Source: Streptomyces echinatus (GTDB lineage Bacteria; Actinomycetota; Actinomycetes; Streptomycetales; Streptomycetaceae). From it: a stretch of DNA of 53,432 nucleotides. A program made the position numbers and the translations under genes. This document shows, one piece after another, positions 42,565-51,127 of the stretch. Below the pieces are notes generated by a model. That model did not search any database. It was not told where the DNA came from and saw only the letters and a program-made list of their open reading frames with translations. The DNA lies in assembly GCF_014203595.1 (NCBI RefSeq), contig NZ_JACHJK010000028.1, forward strand, positions 1 to 53,432. Direction: 5' to 3'. Each line of letters begins with the position of its first letter. Positions within the stretch are counted from its first letter, which is position 1.

Positions 42565-43038
42565 TCAGCCGCGCTGTGGCGGATTGCTGTGGTCGGGGTC
42601 CTGCTGGGCCGTCGGCGGCGGAGCGGGTGCGGCGGCCGGAGAGCCGAAGGACAGGTTGGAGAAGTTCTGGCCCATGACCACCGGCCCGTACTGGTTGCCG
42701 CCTTTGACCTCGTTGTGAACTGTCCCGCCGCCGGTGTGTGCCCGCTTCGCCTGCTCGTGCCAGGCTTCCAGGCTCCTGCGGAAGTCGGCGTCCAGCGCTG
42801 CCCGTACCGCCAGCGCCGTGCTCAGGGCCTGCGCGCGGGCCGGATCGGCCGGGTTCTCCTCCAGGCGGGCCAGTTCGTCCAAGCCCGCACTCACCTGCGG
42901 CGCATCCCCCGCGGCATCGCCATCGCCCCGGAATGGGCGTCGCACCAAGGCCGTGAGCGACGCCCATGCCTGCCGTCCGGCCTCGCCGCCAACGCCGCCT
43001 ACCAATGCCGCCAGCAGTCCCACAGAAACCGGGTCCAC
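42565..43038 (-). CDS. Small helical protein paired with the NB-ARC protein
   Basis: 157 aa from GTG 43038 (GGGGGTAGC upstream); the frame extends further but without natural sequence. A hydrophobic, Gly-rich N-terminus (VSVGLLAALVGGVGGEAGRQ) is followed by helices (ELARLEENPADPARAQALST, RRSLEAWHEQAKRAH). The end carries HNEVKGGNQYGPVVMGQNF then a Pro/Ala tail. It ends 5 bp before the NB-ARC start, so one operon. The shared motif with the NB-ARC N-terminus suggests that the two proteins join through it. Confidence 0.78.
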   Translation of the reverse strand: MDPVSVGLLAALVGGVGGEAGRQAWASLTALVRRPFRGDGDAAGDAPQVSAGLDELARLEENPADPARAQALSTALAVRAALDADFRRSLEAWHEQAKRAHTGGGTVHNEVKGGNQYGPVVMGQNFSNLSFGSPAAAPAPPPTAQQDPDHSNPPQRG

Positions 43039-43218
43039 CGCTACCCCCACACGTTCAGCGATCACTCCCTTACTAGAAGTAGACGCCTGGCGTGAAGCCA
43101 TAGTTCCCCGAACGCCGCCTGGTATCCACCGAGGCTTGAGGCGGTCACGAGCCGTGCAGGTCAGGCTGGGCACCTGACGCCCTCCAGGTCGACGACCACT
43201 GCCACTGACCACGCTGCG

Positions 43219-43385
43219 CGATGAACGTCGTCCGTAGCCGCCGGCGGTCGATGCGCTCCATCCGCCGCCGCTTCGGCGACGACGTCCCGTCCATGCCTGC
43301 CTTCAATGACGCACACGGTCCGGGCGTACCCCGCTCCGTATGGCCGGTGAGGCTGCCCGCCTTGCCGACGCCCGCGGCCTCTGAG
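43219..43385 (+). pseudogene. DUF6197 C-terminal remnant, copy 2
   Basis: RSIRRRFGDDVPSMPAFND matches the DUF6197 end, then a frameshift; ADARGL and a stop appear in another frame. The following 80-90 bp (to about 43475) closely match the block after the 34.3 kb remnant. Confidence 0.7.
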
Positions 43386-43499
43386 TCAGAGCGCTCCGTC
43401 TGATGCCTGCGCAGGCCGGGAAGGGCTTGTGCGGCGGTCGCGAACGAGGCCGGACGCCGAAAATGCCCCCGCCGCCCAAGCCGGGCGACGGAGTGTCCC

Positions 43500-43762
43500 T
43501 GTGTGTGCCCGCGCTGCAGGGTTCTCCCGCGGTGACGGTTCCCGCGCTCCTCGCGGCCGGCTCCGTGGTCGGGCTCGGCGGCCAGTTGGTAAACGTCACG
43601 GTCATGGCCGCCCCGTAGGCCGTCACTCCAGACGGGACGCAGTGCCGTACGGCCGAGACCATCACGCTTGCCGGCACAGGGTTGACCCCGCTCGGTTCTC
43701 TGGCCGGCGGATACCTCGCCGAGGAGTGGGGGCTTCGCGCCAGCCTCTGTCGCCAGCGGTGA
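43500..43762 (+). pseudogene. MFS transporter remnant with internal stop
   Basis: VPALLAAGSVVGLGGQLVNV leads to an in-frame TAG at 43616. The same frame then continues with TAETITLAGTGLTPLGSLAG and GYLAEEWGLRASL to a TGA at 43760, both typical of MFS permeases. The rest of the gene is missing on both sides. Confidence 0.6.
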
Positions 43763-43926
43763 TGGCGGTGTCCCGCTGGCACGCCTGGGACGGGAGCTTC
43801 CCGGCTCGCATGACGCGCCGCCGACGGCCCAGGTCACAGCGACTCCGGCGGTGTGACGACGCTGCTGGTGCGGGCAGCGACTTCCGACAACCGCCCCAAG
43901 CCGCTTATGAATATCTCAGCGGCGGT
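43763..43926. other. Short decayed gap
   Basis: No natural frame seen. Confidence 0.35.
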
Positions 43927-44067
43927 TCATTGGACCTGGTCTGCTGTCTTGATGTCGATGACGGTTCCGCCCTCACGGAAGCTGGTTCCGTCGTTGCCGC
44001 CGCGCAACCAGCCCTTAGCCGTCTGGCGAAGTGGCTGTCCACGTGGTTGAGAGCGCACTGTTTCCAT
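43927..44067 (-). CDS. 46-residue small protein
   Basis: ATG with GAGGAAAC directly upstream. METVRSQPRGQPLRQTAKGW then GTSFREGGTVIDIKTADQV: a basic start and a short beta-hairpin end. It is divergent from the membrane protein gene at 44160 with 92 bp between, so they may share control. Not recognised. Confidence 0.45.
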   Translation of the reverse strand: METVRSQPRGQPLRQTAKGWLRGGNDGTSFREGGTVIDIKTADQVQ

Positions 44068-44159
44068 GAGTTTCCTCGCCAGCGCGAGGGATCTTGGTCG
44101 GGTGCCCACAGGGGCTGGCCCTGCTGACAGATTGATCACCAGGCCGCTAGTTTCCTGCC

Positions 44160-44921
44160 ATGGTGGAGTGGGGGACACGTGTTGTGCGGGGCGGCTGCTG
44201 GTTCTCGTGGAAGAACCTGGACGACCTGGTGGCCATCTTTGAGGATGCGTTGCCCAGCGGTCAGATGACGGTCCGCTACTCAAAAACTTCTCGCACGGAC
44301 AGGGACGACCTGGTCGTCAGCACTACCGAGAAGCGGGAGTGGACCGATCTCGCCTCGTTGCAAACGCACGTGGGCAGCGAACCAGTGATCACTGATCTTG
44401 AAGTTGAGTGCACTGCCTCAACCGGTCCTCAGAAGATCATTTTCAAGATCGGTGGTGATCGCTTCGACAAGATCCTCGACTGGCCGCACCTGGCCGTCAC
44501 CCGGATCGAAGGCGGATCCGAGGCGTGGGAGAACGGAGTGGCGCTCAGAGTGGGGGCCGTCTTCAACGAGGCTCGCTTCCTGGGACGGCGCCTGACCAAA
44601 TGGATTGGCCGTCTGTCAGCACTCTGCCTGGTGATCGCGCTGTTCAGCCTGATCTACGAGCCATCCGGGACGCCGGGATTGGTGGGAGCCGGCGCGGGCC
44701 TGATGGCGTTCGTGCTCTTCCGTACTCACTACCAGCTGACTCGGTCCATGCTCGTAAACCAGCCTCAGGGCATCCGGAAGTTCTTGGTGCAGCGCAGCAG
44801 TAACCATCCCAACGCCAGTGGGCCGACTCAGCGGGTTGTCGTGATCAGTGTTCTGGCCAGCGTCGCGGGCATCATCGCCACGATCGTTGCGCTGCTCGAC
44901 TACTTCTTCCCGCGAGGCTGA
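44160..44921 (+). CDS. Membrane protein with large cytosolic head
   Basis: 253 aa. Residues 1-135 are a soluble domain (VEWGTRVVRGGCWFSW, DLEVECTASTGPQKIIFKIG). Then two membrane segments (ALCLVIALFSLIYEP; LVGAGAGLMAFVLFRTHY), a basic loop (GIRKFLVQRSS), and a final segment (VVVISVLASVAGIIATIVALL). No family recognised. Codon use is plasmid-like but with somewhat lower GC. Membrane heads of this type can be effectors or sensors; nothing here decides it. Confidence 0.7.
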   Translation: MVEWGTRVVRGGCWFSWKNLDDLVAIFEDALPSGQMTVRYSKTSRTDRDDLVVSTTEKREWTDLASLQTHVGSEPVITDLEVECTASTGPQKIIFKIGGDRFDKILDWPHLAVTRIEGGSEAWENGVALRVGAVFNEARFLGRRLTKWIGRLSALCLVIALFSLIYEPSGTPGLVGAGAGLMAFVLFRTHYQLTRSMLVNQPQGIRKFLVQRSSNHPNASGPTQRVVVISVLASVAGIIATIVALLDYFFPRG

Positions 44922-44937
44922 GCAGTTCTTCTGGGCG

Positions 44938-45340
44938 TCACTGCACCCGTGCGGCGTTGACGTCGCTCTCCCGGGGAACGACACGCACCTCCCTGGCCCG
45001 CAGCCGCAGGCTTTCGTGCCGTAGCCCGAGGGCCTCCCTGATCCTTAGCCCCGTCTCCGACAGCAGCACGATCAAGAACTGGTCCCCCCGGCTGATGCAG
45101 GCGTCGACCAGGCGCCGAATCTCGCCTGCTGTCACCGTGGCGATACGGATCAGGCTGTCGGGATCCGGCGCTGGCCCGTGACGTGGGGTGTGCGCCAGCA
45201 TCGGCACGTACTGGCCCATTGGCCGTGGCCCGGTCAGCACCCCAGCAGGGCCGGCACAGTCTCATCCCGGCGGGCGTGGAAACGGTAGAACTCGGCGAGT
45301 GCGGTCCGCGTGCGTACGAGCGCTGTCTTGCCGCGGCAGC
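44938..45340 (-). pseudogene. Tyrosine integrase remnant
   Basis: EIRRLVDACISRGDQFLIVL then SETGLRIREALGLRHESLRL are the start of the catalytic domain, including the first Arg of tyrosine recombinases. The frame ends about 20 residues later, well before the His/Tyr motifs. Upstream, ALAEFYRFHARRDE in another frame is the expected N-terminal part. It is both frameshifted and truncated. Confidence 0.7.
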
Positions 45341-45365
45341 CTGACATGCATCGCTGAGAACAGCG

Positions 45366-45405
45366 AAGGCCCGTACTCCCTGCGCCATGCGGGAGTACGG
45401 GCCTT
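45366..45405 (-). terminator. 15-bp hairpin ending the parAB operon
   Basis: AAGGCCCGTACTCCC (45366-45380) and its exact complement (45391-45405), 10-base loop, 15 bp after the parB stop. Confidence 0.8.
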
Positions 45406-45419
45406 TTCGCGTTGGGGAA

Positions 45420-46574
45420 TCAGGCCGGTTGCTGCTCCTGCTGCCTCAGTTCCAGCAGCAGCGCCTGGTACTCCTCGGGGTGTTGCTCGCGGAGGATCTT
45501 CATCCACACGCGTGCGCCCTGGAAGAAGTGCTCGGAGGTCATCTTCACGTGAAGGTGCCCGACAACGTAGAGGGCGTCGTCGTACGGCAGCCGCCTCGGC
45601 TGCTCGCCTTCGCCTTGCCCGGGCGCTCCCCCGGTGAAGGCCACTGCCGGACTCGCACCTTCGGCTGGGGTATTAACGCCGTTAACGGTCGGCGAGTCTT
45701 CGAGGGTCGCTCCGGCCGCACCCGCTGGGGTGTTAACGCCGTTAATGGTCGGCGAGTCTTCGGGGGTCGCTCCGGCCGCACCGGCGGGGGTGTTAACGCC
45801 GTTAACGGTGGCGGCGCCAGCTCCTTCGTCCTCGGGCTGGCGGCGCCGCTGACGCGGGGTCTTAACGGCGTTAATAGCCTTCTCCGCCTCGGCCTTCTGT
45901 TTCGTCTTGGGAAGCCGGCCGATCCGGCGGGCGGGCTCCACCTTCAACTCGCCCGCTTCGACCTTCTTCTGAAGCTCCGGCGTGAGTTCCAGCAGTGCCA
46001 GGCGCTGGGACACCCAGGCCGGTGTCTTGCCCAACCGCTTGGCCACCTGCCCCTGAGAGCCATGGACCTGTACGAGCTCTTGGATGGCCTTCGCCTGGTC
46101 CATGGGAGGGACGTCCACGCGGTGGATGTTGGCGATAAGGGCGGATTCCAGGATGTCCGCAGCGCTGGCGGCAAGATCGTCGTTGACGTCGATGCGCAGC
46201 TCGGCCAGCCCGGCGAGCGCTGCAGCGGCCAAGCGGCGGTTGCCGTCGATGACGACGTACTCGGCTTCTTCGCTGATCTGACCTTCATGACCGGGGTGGG
46301 CGTTCAGGAAGGCCGCGCGGCGGGCCACCGTGACGGGCTGGATCTGTCCCTTGGCTCGGAGGGACTCTGCTGTCTCCTCGATCTCGGTGAGTTCGTCGCG
46401 GGGGTTGAATGGGTTGCCGGCGAGCAGCTTGAGTTCCACCTGGGCTGGAGGCCGCTTGCCCTCACCGTTCATGATCTGCTGGCGAGTACGGATGCGGCGC
46501 GGGGTCTTTCTCTCGCCGCCTGCCTCCTCATCCATGCTGAACCCACGGGTGATCCGCTCCTGAGAGGGCGTCAT
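45420..46574 (-). CDS. parB: ParB partition protein
   Basis: 384 aa; ATG overlaps the parA stop (TATGAC). The ParB/Srx-type N-terminal domain has LLAGNPFNPRDELTEI, QIQPVTVARR and YVVIDGNRRLAAAAL (the box II-like GNRR). The HTH is GSQGQVAKRLGKTPAWVSQR. A C-terminal linker holds three 20-residue repeats (NGVNTPAGAAGAT...), encoded by DNA with palindromic sites, followed by an end domain (LHVKMTSEHFFQGARVWM). Family role: binds centromere sites, clamps on DNA with CTP, and works with ParA. With parA it forms the partition operon. Confidence 0.92.
   Translation of the reverse strand: MTPSQERITRGFSMDEEAGGERKTPRRIRTRQQIMNGEGKRPPAQVELKLLAGNPFNPRDELTEIEETAESLRAKGQIQPVTVARRAAFLNAHPGHEGQISEEAEYVVIDGNRRLAAAALAGLAELRIDVNDDLAASAADILESALIANIHRVDVPPMDQAKAIQELVQVHGSQGQVAKRLGKTPAWVSQRLALLELTPELQKKVEAGELKVEPARRIGRLPKTKQKAEAEKAINAVKTPRQRRRQPEDEGAGAATVNGVNTPAGAAGATPEDSPTINGVNTPAGAAGATLEDSPTVNGVNTPAEGASPAVAFTGGAPGQGEGEQPRRLPYDDALYVVGHLHVKMTSEHFFQGARVWMKILREQHPEEYQALLLELRQQEQQPA
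45673..45874. repeat. Four TTAACGSCGTTAA palindromes in parB, candidate centromere
   Basis: TTAACGCCGTTAA at 45673-45685, 45733-45745 and 45793-45805 (exactly 60 bp apart), and TTAACGGCGTTAA at 45862-45874. Each is a near-perfect 13-bp dyad in otherwise GC-rich DNA. They differ from the chromosomal parS (GTTTCACGTGAAAC), as expected for a plasmid system. I saw no copies outside parB. Confidence 0.78.
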
Positions 46575-47719
46575 ACGGCAAGCTCCTTCGCCAGGTCGCG
46601 CATCACCTGCGCGTGTTCACTGTCGGGCGCGTACTCCAGCAGCGGGATCTCACCGTCTGCCGCCTCGCGGCCCTCCTTCAAGTCACCGATCACGGCAAGG
46701 ACCGCCGGGGAACTGCTCTTCTCCCATTCGTCCCTGTTCTGCTTCACGAGCTTGCCGCGCCGGCTGTCGTAGGCGTTGATGATCAGCCCCAGGTAGTCGA
46801 CCTGGATCCGACCCTTCTTGCACAGGTCGTCCATCTGATTCTTCAAGAGACGGAACGCCCTGTGTGAGGCCTTGTTGGCCCAAACCGGCGTGATGACACC
46901 GGAGCGGTCAGCGAGCTCGCCCTCGCGGCGGCGGACGTAGTACAGCGCGGTGTCCATGTTCAGGCCCAAGCTGGGCGGACCGTCGATGATGATGACGTCG
47001 TAGTCAGCTTCGAGCGGCTCCAAGGCCCGCTCAAGAGCGGCCTCACTGAAGCTCACCTTGGACAGGGCGACGTCCCGCAGGAACGCGTCGTCGGACGCGG
47101 GGAGCAGGTGGAGACGATCGCCGAACCGCTCGCCGTCCAAAGCCACCAGCAGCTCATGGATGTCCCCCCGGGCGGTTCCGTCCATGTGCATCATCAGCGT
47201 CTCGACGTCGTCCTCATACATGAGCTCCTCGAAACCGAGCTCTGCCGTGAGGTGCCCCTGCGGGTCGTAGTCGACGATGAGCACGCGATGGCCGGCCTCC
47301 GCGAGCGCCTGGGCGATCCCGGAGGAGAGAAAGGTCTTGCCGACGCCGCCCTTCTGGTTGGCCACTATCACCCGCACGACCGGCTGGGACACCAGCGGGG
47401 CAGAAGGGGACGGGTGGTTGTCGAGCCACAAGGTGAGCGCCTGGGCCAGCCCCTGCACATAGGTGACGCCCCGTTCCGCGCAAGCCGCCTTGAACTTGTC
47501 GGGCTCACCCACGGGGAGGAAGGTTCCCCAGGTCTTGGCGCCGTCGGTCTTCACCTCTGGGAGACCGTCAGCTTCGTACCAGGCCTTGAGAGCGTGCTCA
47601 GCCGCGTCCTGGATGTCCATTCCGTGCTCAAAGGCGCGGATCTTCAAGTGCCTGCGCAACTGGGGAGTGAGGGCTGTAATTAGCTTCTCTCGCTCCCCCC
47701 GGGGACTAGGGATGCTCAT
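46571..47719 (-). CDS. parA: ParA partition ATPase
   Basis: 382 aa from the ATG of MSIPSPRGERE; an ATG four codons upstream is also possible and neither has a strong ribosome site. A 115-residue N-terminal extension (TPQLRRHLKIRAFEHGMD, helical) precedes the deviant Walker A KGGVGKT in VIVANQKGGVGKTF, then DYDPQGHLTAELG and Walker B IIIDGPPSLG. The extension suits plasmid type Ia ParA proteins, which bind their own operator. Overlaps parB by four bases. The 196 bp upstream hold the promoter; I see no clear boxes. Confidence 0.92.
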   Translation of the reverse strand: MSIPSPRGEREKLITALTPQLRRHLKIRAFEHGMDIQDAAEHALKAWYEADGLPEVKTDGAKTWGTFLPVGEPDKFKAACAERGVTYVQGLAQALTLWLDNHPSPSAPLVSQPVVRVIVANQKGGVGKTFLSSGIAQALAEAGHRVLIVDYDPQGHLTAELGFEELMYEDDVETLMMHMDGTARGDIHELLVALDGERFGDRLHLLPASDDAFLRDVALSKVSFSEAALERALEPLEADYDVIIIDGPPSLGLNMDTALYYVRRREGELADRSGVITPVWANKASHRAFRLLKNQMDDLCKKGRIQVDYLGLIINAYDSRRGKLVKQNRDEWEKSSSPAVLAVIGDLKEGREAADGEIPLLEYAPDSEHAQVMRDLAKELAV

Positions 47720-47915
47720 GTGACCGAACATTACTAGGTCATGCGCCGGTTGGGGTTTCCCACTCCCTACTTTCACGCGTGGTGATGGGTGGAGCAGGGC
47801 CTCGGCTGGTCGACCGCCCGGCCCCTGCGACGCGGCTCCTCGCGCTAGAGCACCCTTACAAGGGCGTTCTTTCAGTGCCTACATCCAGATCAGGTGCGCA
47901 ACGACTGTTGCCGAC

Positions 47916-48893
47916 TCAACCCGCGGTGAAGGTGAAGGCCTGGCTGGAGGATCCGGTGCAGTCGGTCTGCACGGCTTCGGCGCCGTCTGTGACCGGAGGG
48001 AGGAATCCCACGCACAGGCCGCTGTGCAGTGGCCGGAGCCGGTATCCGTCGCCGGAGGCTTCCAGACGGAACTTCTGGCTGTTGCTGTCCGCGCAGTCTC
48101 GGGGCGCGAGCAGGGCTCCGGGGGAGGTGGAGGATCCGTCCACGGCCAGGCGGCCGAGCCCCTTGCCGGGGTCGGGGTTGTGCCACTGGATGCGGTAGAT
48201 GGACCCGCTGAGCTTTTCGATGTAGACGCGGGGCAGAGGGGCATCTGCGCAGGAGTGCTGGACGGCGATTTCACGATCCGTGCGTCCGTTGCGTTCGCGT
48301 CCCTCGGTGAGACAGAGGGAGTGAGAGGATGCCGGGTGCATGTGGGTCCAGCCGGCAGCCGGCATCCGAGCGGAGACGCGCGTGGGGCTGTGGCTGGAGC
48401 GGGGGGCGGCCGTCTTGTCGTGTTCGGCCGGCGAGGCAGTGGGCAAGGCCGCGGGCCCGGCGTCGGCTGTCCGGCTCTTGGAGGGCGACGACACCGGCTG
48501 CTTGGAATGTGTGCTGGGCGTAGTGTCGCCGGGCTGGGTGCTTGTGGGCGCACTGCCAGCATGCTTGTCGGGATCACCGTCGGACGGCCATAACGCCAGC
48601 ACCAGGATCCCGAGGACGGTGCACGCGGCGATCGCGACCAGGGGTCCCTGTCGCCGCCACGTGGATGGAGCGCTCGCAGGGCGGGTGTTGTCGTCGCCAG
48701 AGGTCGGTTCGCTGACCGGGCCGGTGTCCGGGCCGTGCCTCTCAGCGGCTGATTCCAACGGGACCTGCACCGTCTCCTGCGGTGCGCCGTCGTCCTCCTG
48801 GGCAACGGTCCGTGGTGCTTCCTCGCTGGCGGGCAGTGGGGTCGCGCTACCCGATATGGACAGGCGCCGTCGGGCGTCGAGCCATGCGGCCAC
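47916..48893 (-). CDS. Membrane-anchored lectin-like protein, N-terminus uncertain
   Basis: 325 aa from GTG 48893, but the same frame remains natural upstream to about 49025 (RATVSAALSRDELPRAELLA, AAYVRACGGDDDTVAAWLDA), an HTH-like start of XRE-type proteins that lacks a start codon. A membrane segment (VAIAACTVLGILVLALW, about 87-103) is followed by a Ser/Thr/Pro linker and a C-terminal beta-trefoil-like domain with paired Cys (CLTEGRERNG, CADSNSQKFRLEA, CTGSSSQAFTFTAG), like ricin-B lectins. The 5' end was probably lost by rearrangement, so the gene could be broken. Confidence 0.6.
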   Translation of the reverse strand: MAAWLDARRRLSISGSATPLPASEEAPRTVAQEDDGAPQETVQVPLESAAERHGPDTGPVSEPTSGDDNTRPASAPSTWRRQGPLVAIAACTVLGILVLALWPSDGDPDKHAGSAPTSTQPGDTTPSTHSKQPVSSPSKSRTADAGPAALPTASPAEHDKTAAPRSSHSPTRVSARMPAAGWTHMHPASSHSLCLTEGRERNGRTDREIAVQHSCADAPLPRVYIEKLSGSIYRIQWHNPDPGKGLGRLAVDGSSTSPGALLAPRDCADSNSQKFRLEASGDGYRLRPLHSGLCVGFLPPVTDGAEAVQTDCTGSSSQAFTFTAG

Positions 48894-49120
48894 GGTGTCG
48901 TCGTCACCGCCGCACGCCCGTACGTAGGCGGCCAGGAGTTCGGCGCGGGGAAGCTCGTCGCGGCTCAGGGCGGCAGAGACCGTCGCGCGCGGCAGGACGT
49001 CACCGGCGTCCGCGGCGTTGCGTTTTTCGCGAGAGTTGCGAGGCTAACCCTCGTGTCTTGCAAGGTGCGGCCAGCGACGCGGACGGACCGCGCCACACCA
49101 TCCGTACCTGGGAGTTCAAC

Positions 49121-49291
49121 GTGAACAGTCTCGACATCCGCACCGCTCTGCTGCGCAAGGACCTGGTGCAGCGCGCCCACAGCACCTCGAAGCTGTGGGT
49201 GTCGCTCTGGATGAACCACGACGGCGTCCTCGATGACCAGGGCAACACGGTGATCCGGCTCCGGGGATGCCGCTGGAGGAGAGCGGGCTGA
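49121..49291 (+). CDS. Small protein, possibly truncated
   Basis: 56 aa from GTG with GGGAG six bases upstream: NSLDIRTALLRKDLVQRAHS, KLWVSLWMNHDGVLDDQGN. The end (RLRGCRWRRAG) is unnatural, and the next frame offers MPLEESGLSLVPGRPAEVRR, so a frameshift near 49260-49270 is possible. Confidence 0.45.
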   Translation: MNSLDIRTALLRKDLVQRAHSTSKLWVSLWMNHDGVLDDQGNTVIRLRGCRWRRAG

Positions 49292-49702
49292 GCCTCGTAC
49301 CGGGTCGGCCGGCTGAGGTACGACGGGTTGCGCCAGCTGCTGCCGCTGATCGCCGTTCGGGTGTCTGAGCGCACCGCCCGAGCCGTGACGACGGGGCATG
49401 GGGCGTCATGGTGCAACCTCGGTCGGTTCGGGGTGGTGCCGCGGCGGACTCGGGGATCGGCCGCGGCACCACTCACCCCAGGGAACCACCTGACGCGCCG
49501 CACCGCGCGCCTGTACCTGGACGTGCATGCGCAGCCGAACGGGTAGATCGGCCGCCGCGGCGAGCCATGCCGAACCAAGCGGTCGGCTCCCTGCCTCGCC
49601 CCAATGGTGTGCTCGGGGCGCACACGGATGCTGCCGCGGGTGCGGGCGGCCTGTGGCGTTCATAGCCTGGTGGTGCTCGGGGCGAGTGCGAAAGGGTGTG
49701 CC
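49292..49702. other. Gap before ku with 13-bp hairpin
   Basis: No supported gene. GTGGTGCCGCGGC (49433-49445) and its complement (49460-49472) form a strong hairpin. The ku promoter is expected in the last 200 bp. Confidence 0.5.
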
Positions 49703-50611
49703 ATGCCCCGAACGATCTGGTCCGGTGCGATCTCCTTTGGCCTGGTCACGGTGCCGATCAACGTGGTCGGGGCGACCGAGGACCACTCGATCCACTTCCA
49801 CCAGTACCACCTGGAAGACGGCGGCCGGGTCCGCTACCGCAAGGTGTGCGAACTGGAGGACCGCGAGGTCTCCCAGGAGGAGATCGGCAAGGGGTATGAG
49901 CTGACCAAGACGCAGGTCATCCCGATCACGGACGAGGACCTGAGCAACCTGCCGCTGCCGACCGCGAAGGCGATCGAGATCGACGCGTTCGTGCCCCTGG
50001 CCAGCATCGATCCGATCCGGATCGCCGAGGGCTACTACCTCCAGCCCGCCGGCCAGGTCGCCGCGAAGCCCTACAAGCTGCTCGTGGAGGCGCTGGGCCG
50101 TTCGGCCAAGGTGGCCGTCGCGAAGTACGCATGGTCCGGCCGCGAGCGCCTCGGGCTGCTGCGCATCCGCGACGACGTCCTGGTCCTGCACGCCATGCGC
50201 TGGCCCGACGAGATCCGCGACCCCGCTGAACTGCTCCCGCCGCCGGCCGAGGTGTCCGAGGCCGAGATCGAGGGGGCACTGGCCCTGATGGACACCATGA
50301 CCGTCGACCAGCTCGAGGGGGAGGAGTTCCGAGACCGCTACACCGAGGCCGTCGCGCAGATCATCGAGGCCAAGCGCGAGGAGAAGCCGCTGCCGGAGGT
50401 GCCGGAGCCGGAGCAGCCGGCCCCGGTGCTGGACCTCATGGCCGCACTGCAGGAGTCGGTGTCGAAGGCCAGGGCGTCCCGGGGTGACGACGCAGGGCCT
50501 GCTGAGGTGCACGAGTTGCCGAAGCCGAAGAAGGCGGCCGCGAAGAAGCAGCCGGCCAAGAAGACCACGGCGAAGAAGACGACTGGACGCCGTCCGAGGA
50601 GTAGTGCCTGA
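49703..50611 (+). CDS. ku: Ku DNA-end-binding protein
   Basis: 302 aa; AAAGGG precedes the ATG. Bacterial Ku core from MPRTIWSGAISFGLVTVPIN to QLEGEEFRDRYTEAVAQIIE, with RVRYRKVCELEDREV and AVAKYAWSGRERLGLLRI in between. The tail is Lys/Ala-rich (KKAAAKKQPAKKTTAKKT), the extended basic C-terminus of actinobacterial Ku that binds DNA. Ku threads onto double-strand ends and recruits LigD; no ligD is in the window, so chromosomal LigD would be used. A plasmid-borne Ku on a linear molecule could protect ends or repair broken telomeres. Confidence 0.95.
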   Translation: MPRTIWSGAISFGLVTVPINVVGATEDHSIHFHQYHLEDGGRVRYRKVCELEDREVSQEEIGKGYELTKTQVIPITDEDLSNLPLPTAKAIEIDAFVPLASIDPIRIAEGYYLQPAGQVAAKPYKLLVEALGRSAKVAVAKYAWSGRERLGLLRIRDDVLVLHAMRWPDEIRDPAELLPPPAEVSEAEIEGALALMDTMTVDQLEGEEFRDRYTEAVAQIIEAKREEKPLPEVPEPEQPAPVLDLMAALQESVSKARASRGDDAGPAEVHELPKPKKAAAKKQPAKKTTAKKTTGRRPRSSA

Positions 50612-50683
50612 GGTGCGGCAGGCGTAGGGATATCTCCCACCCGCCCGAGAGGCGTGGATGACGCGCCTGCCGCGGACCGGATC

Positions 50684-51049
50684 CTAGCGGGGACGGCTCG
50701 GGTGCCCGAGTGCTTTGTCCGGCCGGCAGTGCGGGCAGGGGGGAACCCCTTCAGCGAGCGTCCGGAGCGCGGCGTCCTGGTCGACGCCTCGGCTTCGTCT
50801 GCCCGCGTTCCAGCAGCCACCGGCGTGGACATACACCGAGGGCGACTCCTTGTTGAGGCCCGGTTCCAGGAGCCACTGCGGTGCCGGGGGCCGGGCCTGC
50901 TCGCCGCGCTGCCGCTCGGCCTGGCGCCGCTCCTCCTCGGCGATCCATCGGTCGATGAGATCCAGCTGCCGCGCGGTGTGCTGCTCGACGACGCGGCGGG
51001 CGAAGCGCAGCATGTCCAGACGCGACATAGGCCCCTGATCCGCCACCAT
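50684..51049 (-). CDS. DUF6233 family protein
   Basis: 121 aa. The ATG at 51049 has AGGAG close upstream and is preferred to the one seven codons later. A long helix (FARRVVEQHTARQLDLIDRW then ERRQAERQRG) leads to QWLLEPGLNKESPSVYVHAG and CPHCRPDKALG, the DUF6233 ending with three Cys and a His. Common in Streptomyces, function unknown, possibly zinc-binding. A remnant of the same family lies at 38.5 kb. It is divergent from the LexA-like gene. Confidence 0.82.
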   Translation of the reverse strand: MVADQGPMSRLDMLRFARRVVEQHTARQLDLIDRWIAEEERRQAERQRGEQARPPAPQWLLEPGLNKESPSVYVHAGGCWNAGRRSRGVDQDAALRTLAEGVPPCPHCRPDKALGHPSRPR

Positions 51050-51127
51050 CCCACTCCTGTCCTCGCTGTGTGCGTCTGTGTTGGGTCTAGCTTGCCCAGA
51101 AATTCGAACAAGCGCTCTAATCTGAGT

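Noticed and set aside
40121..42718. Long plus-strand open frames (382 and 476 codons) opposite the NB-ARC/TPR gene
   Set aside because: They mirror the minus-strand TPR and NB-ARC codons, are Gly/Val/Glu-rich and repetitive, and contain no domain; the minus strand has clear motifs.
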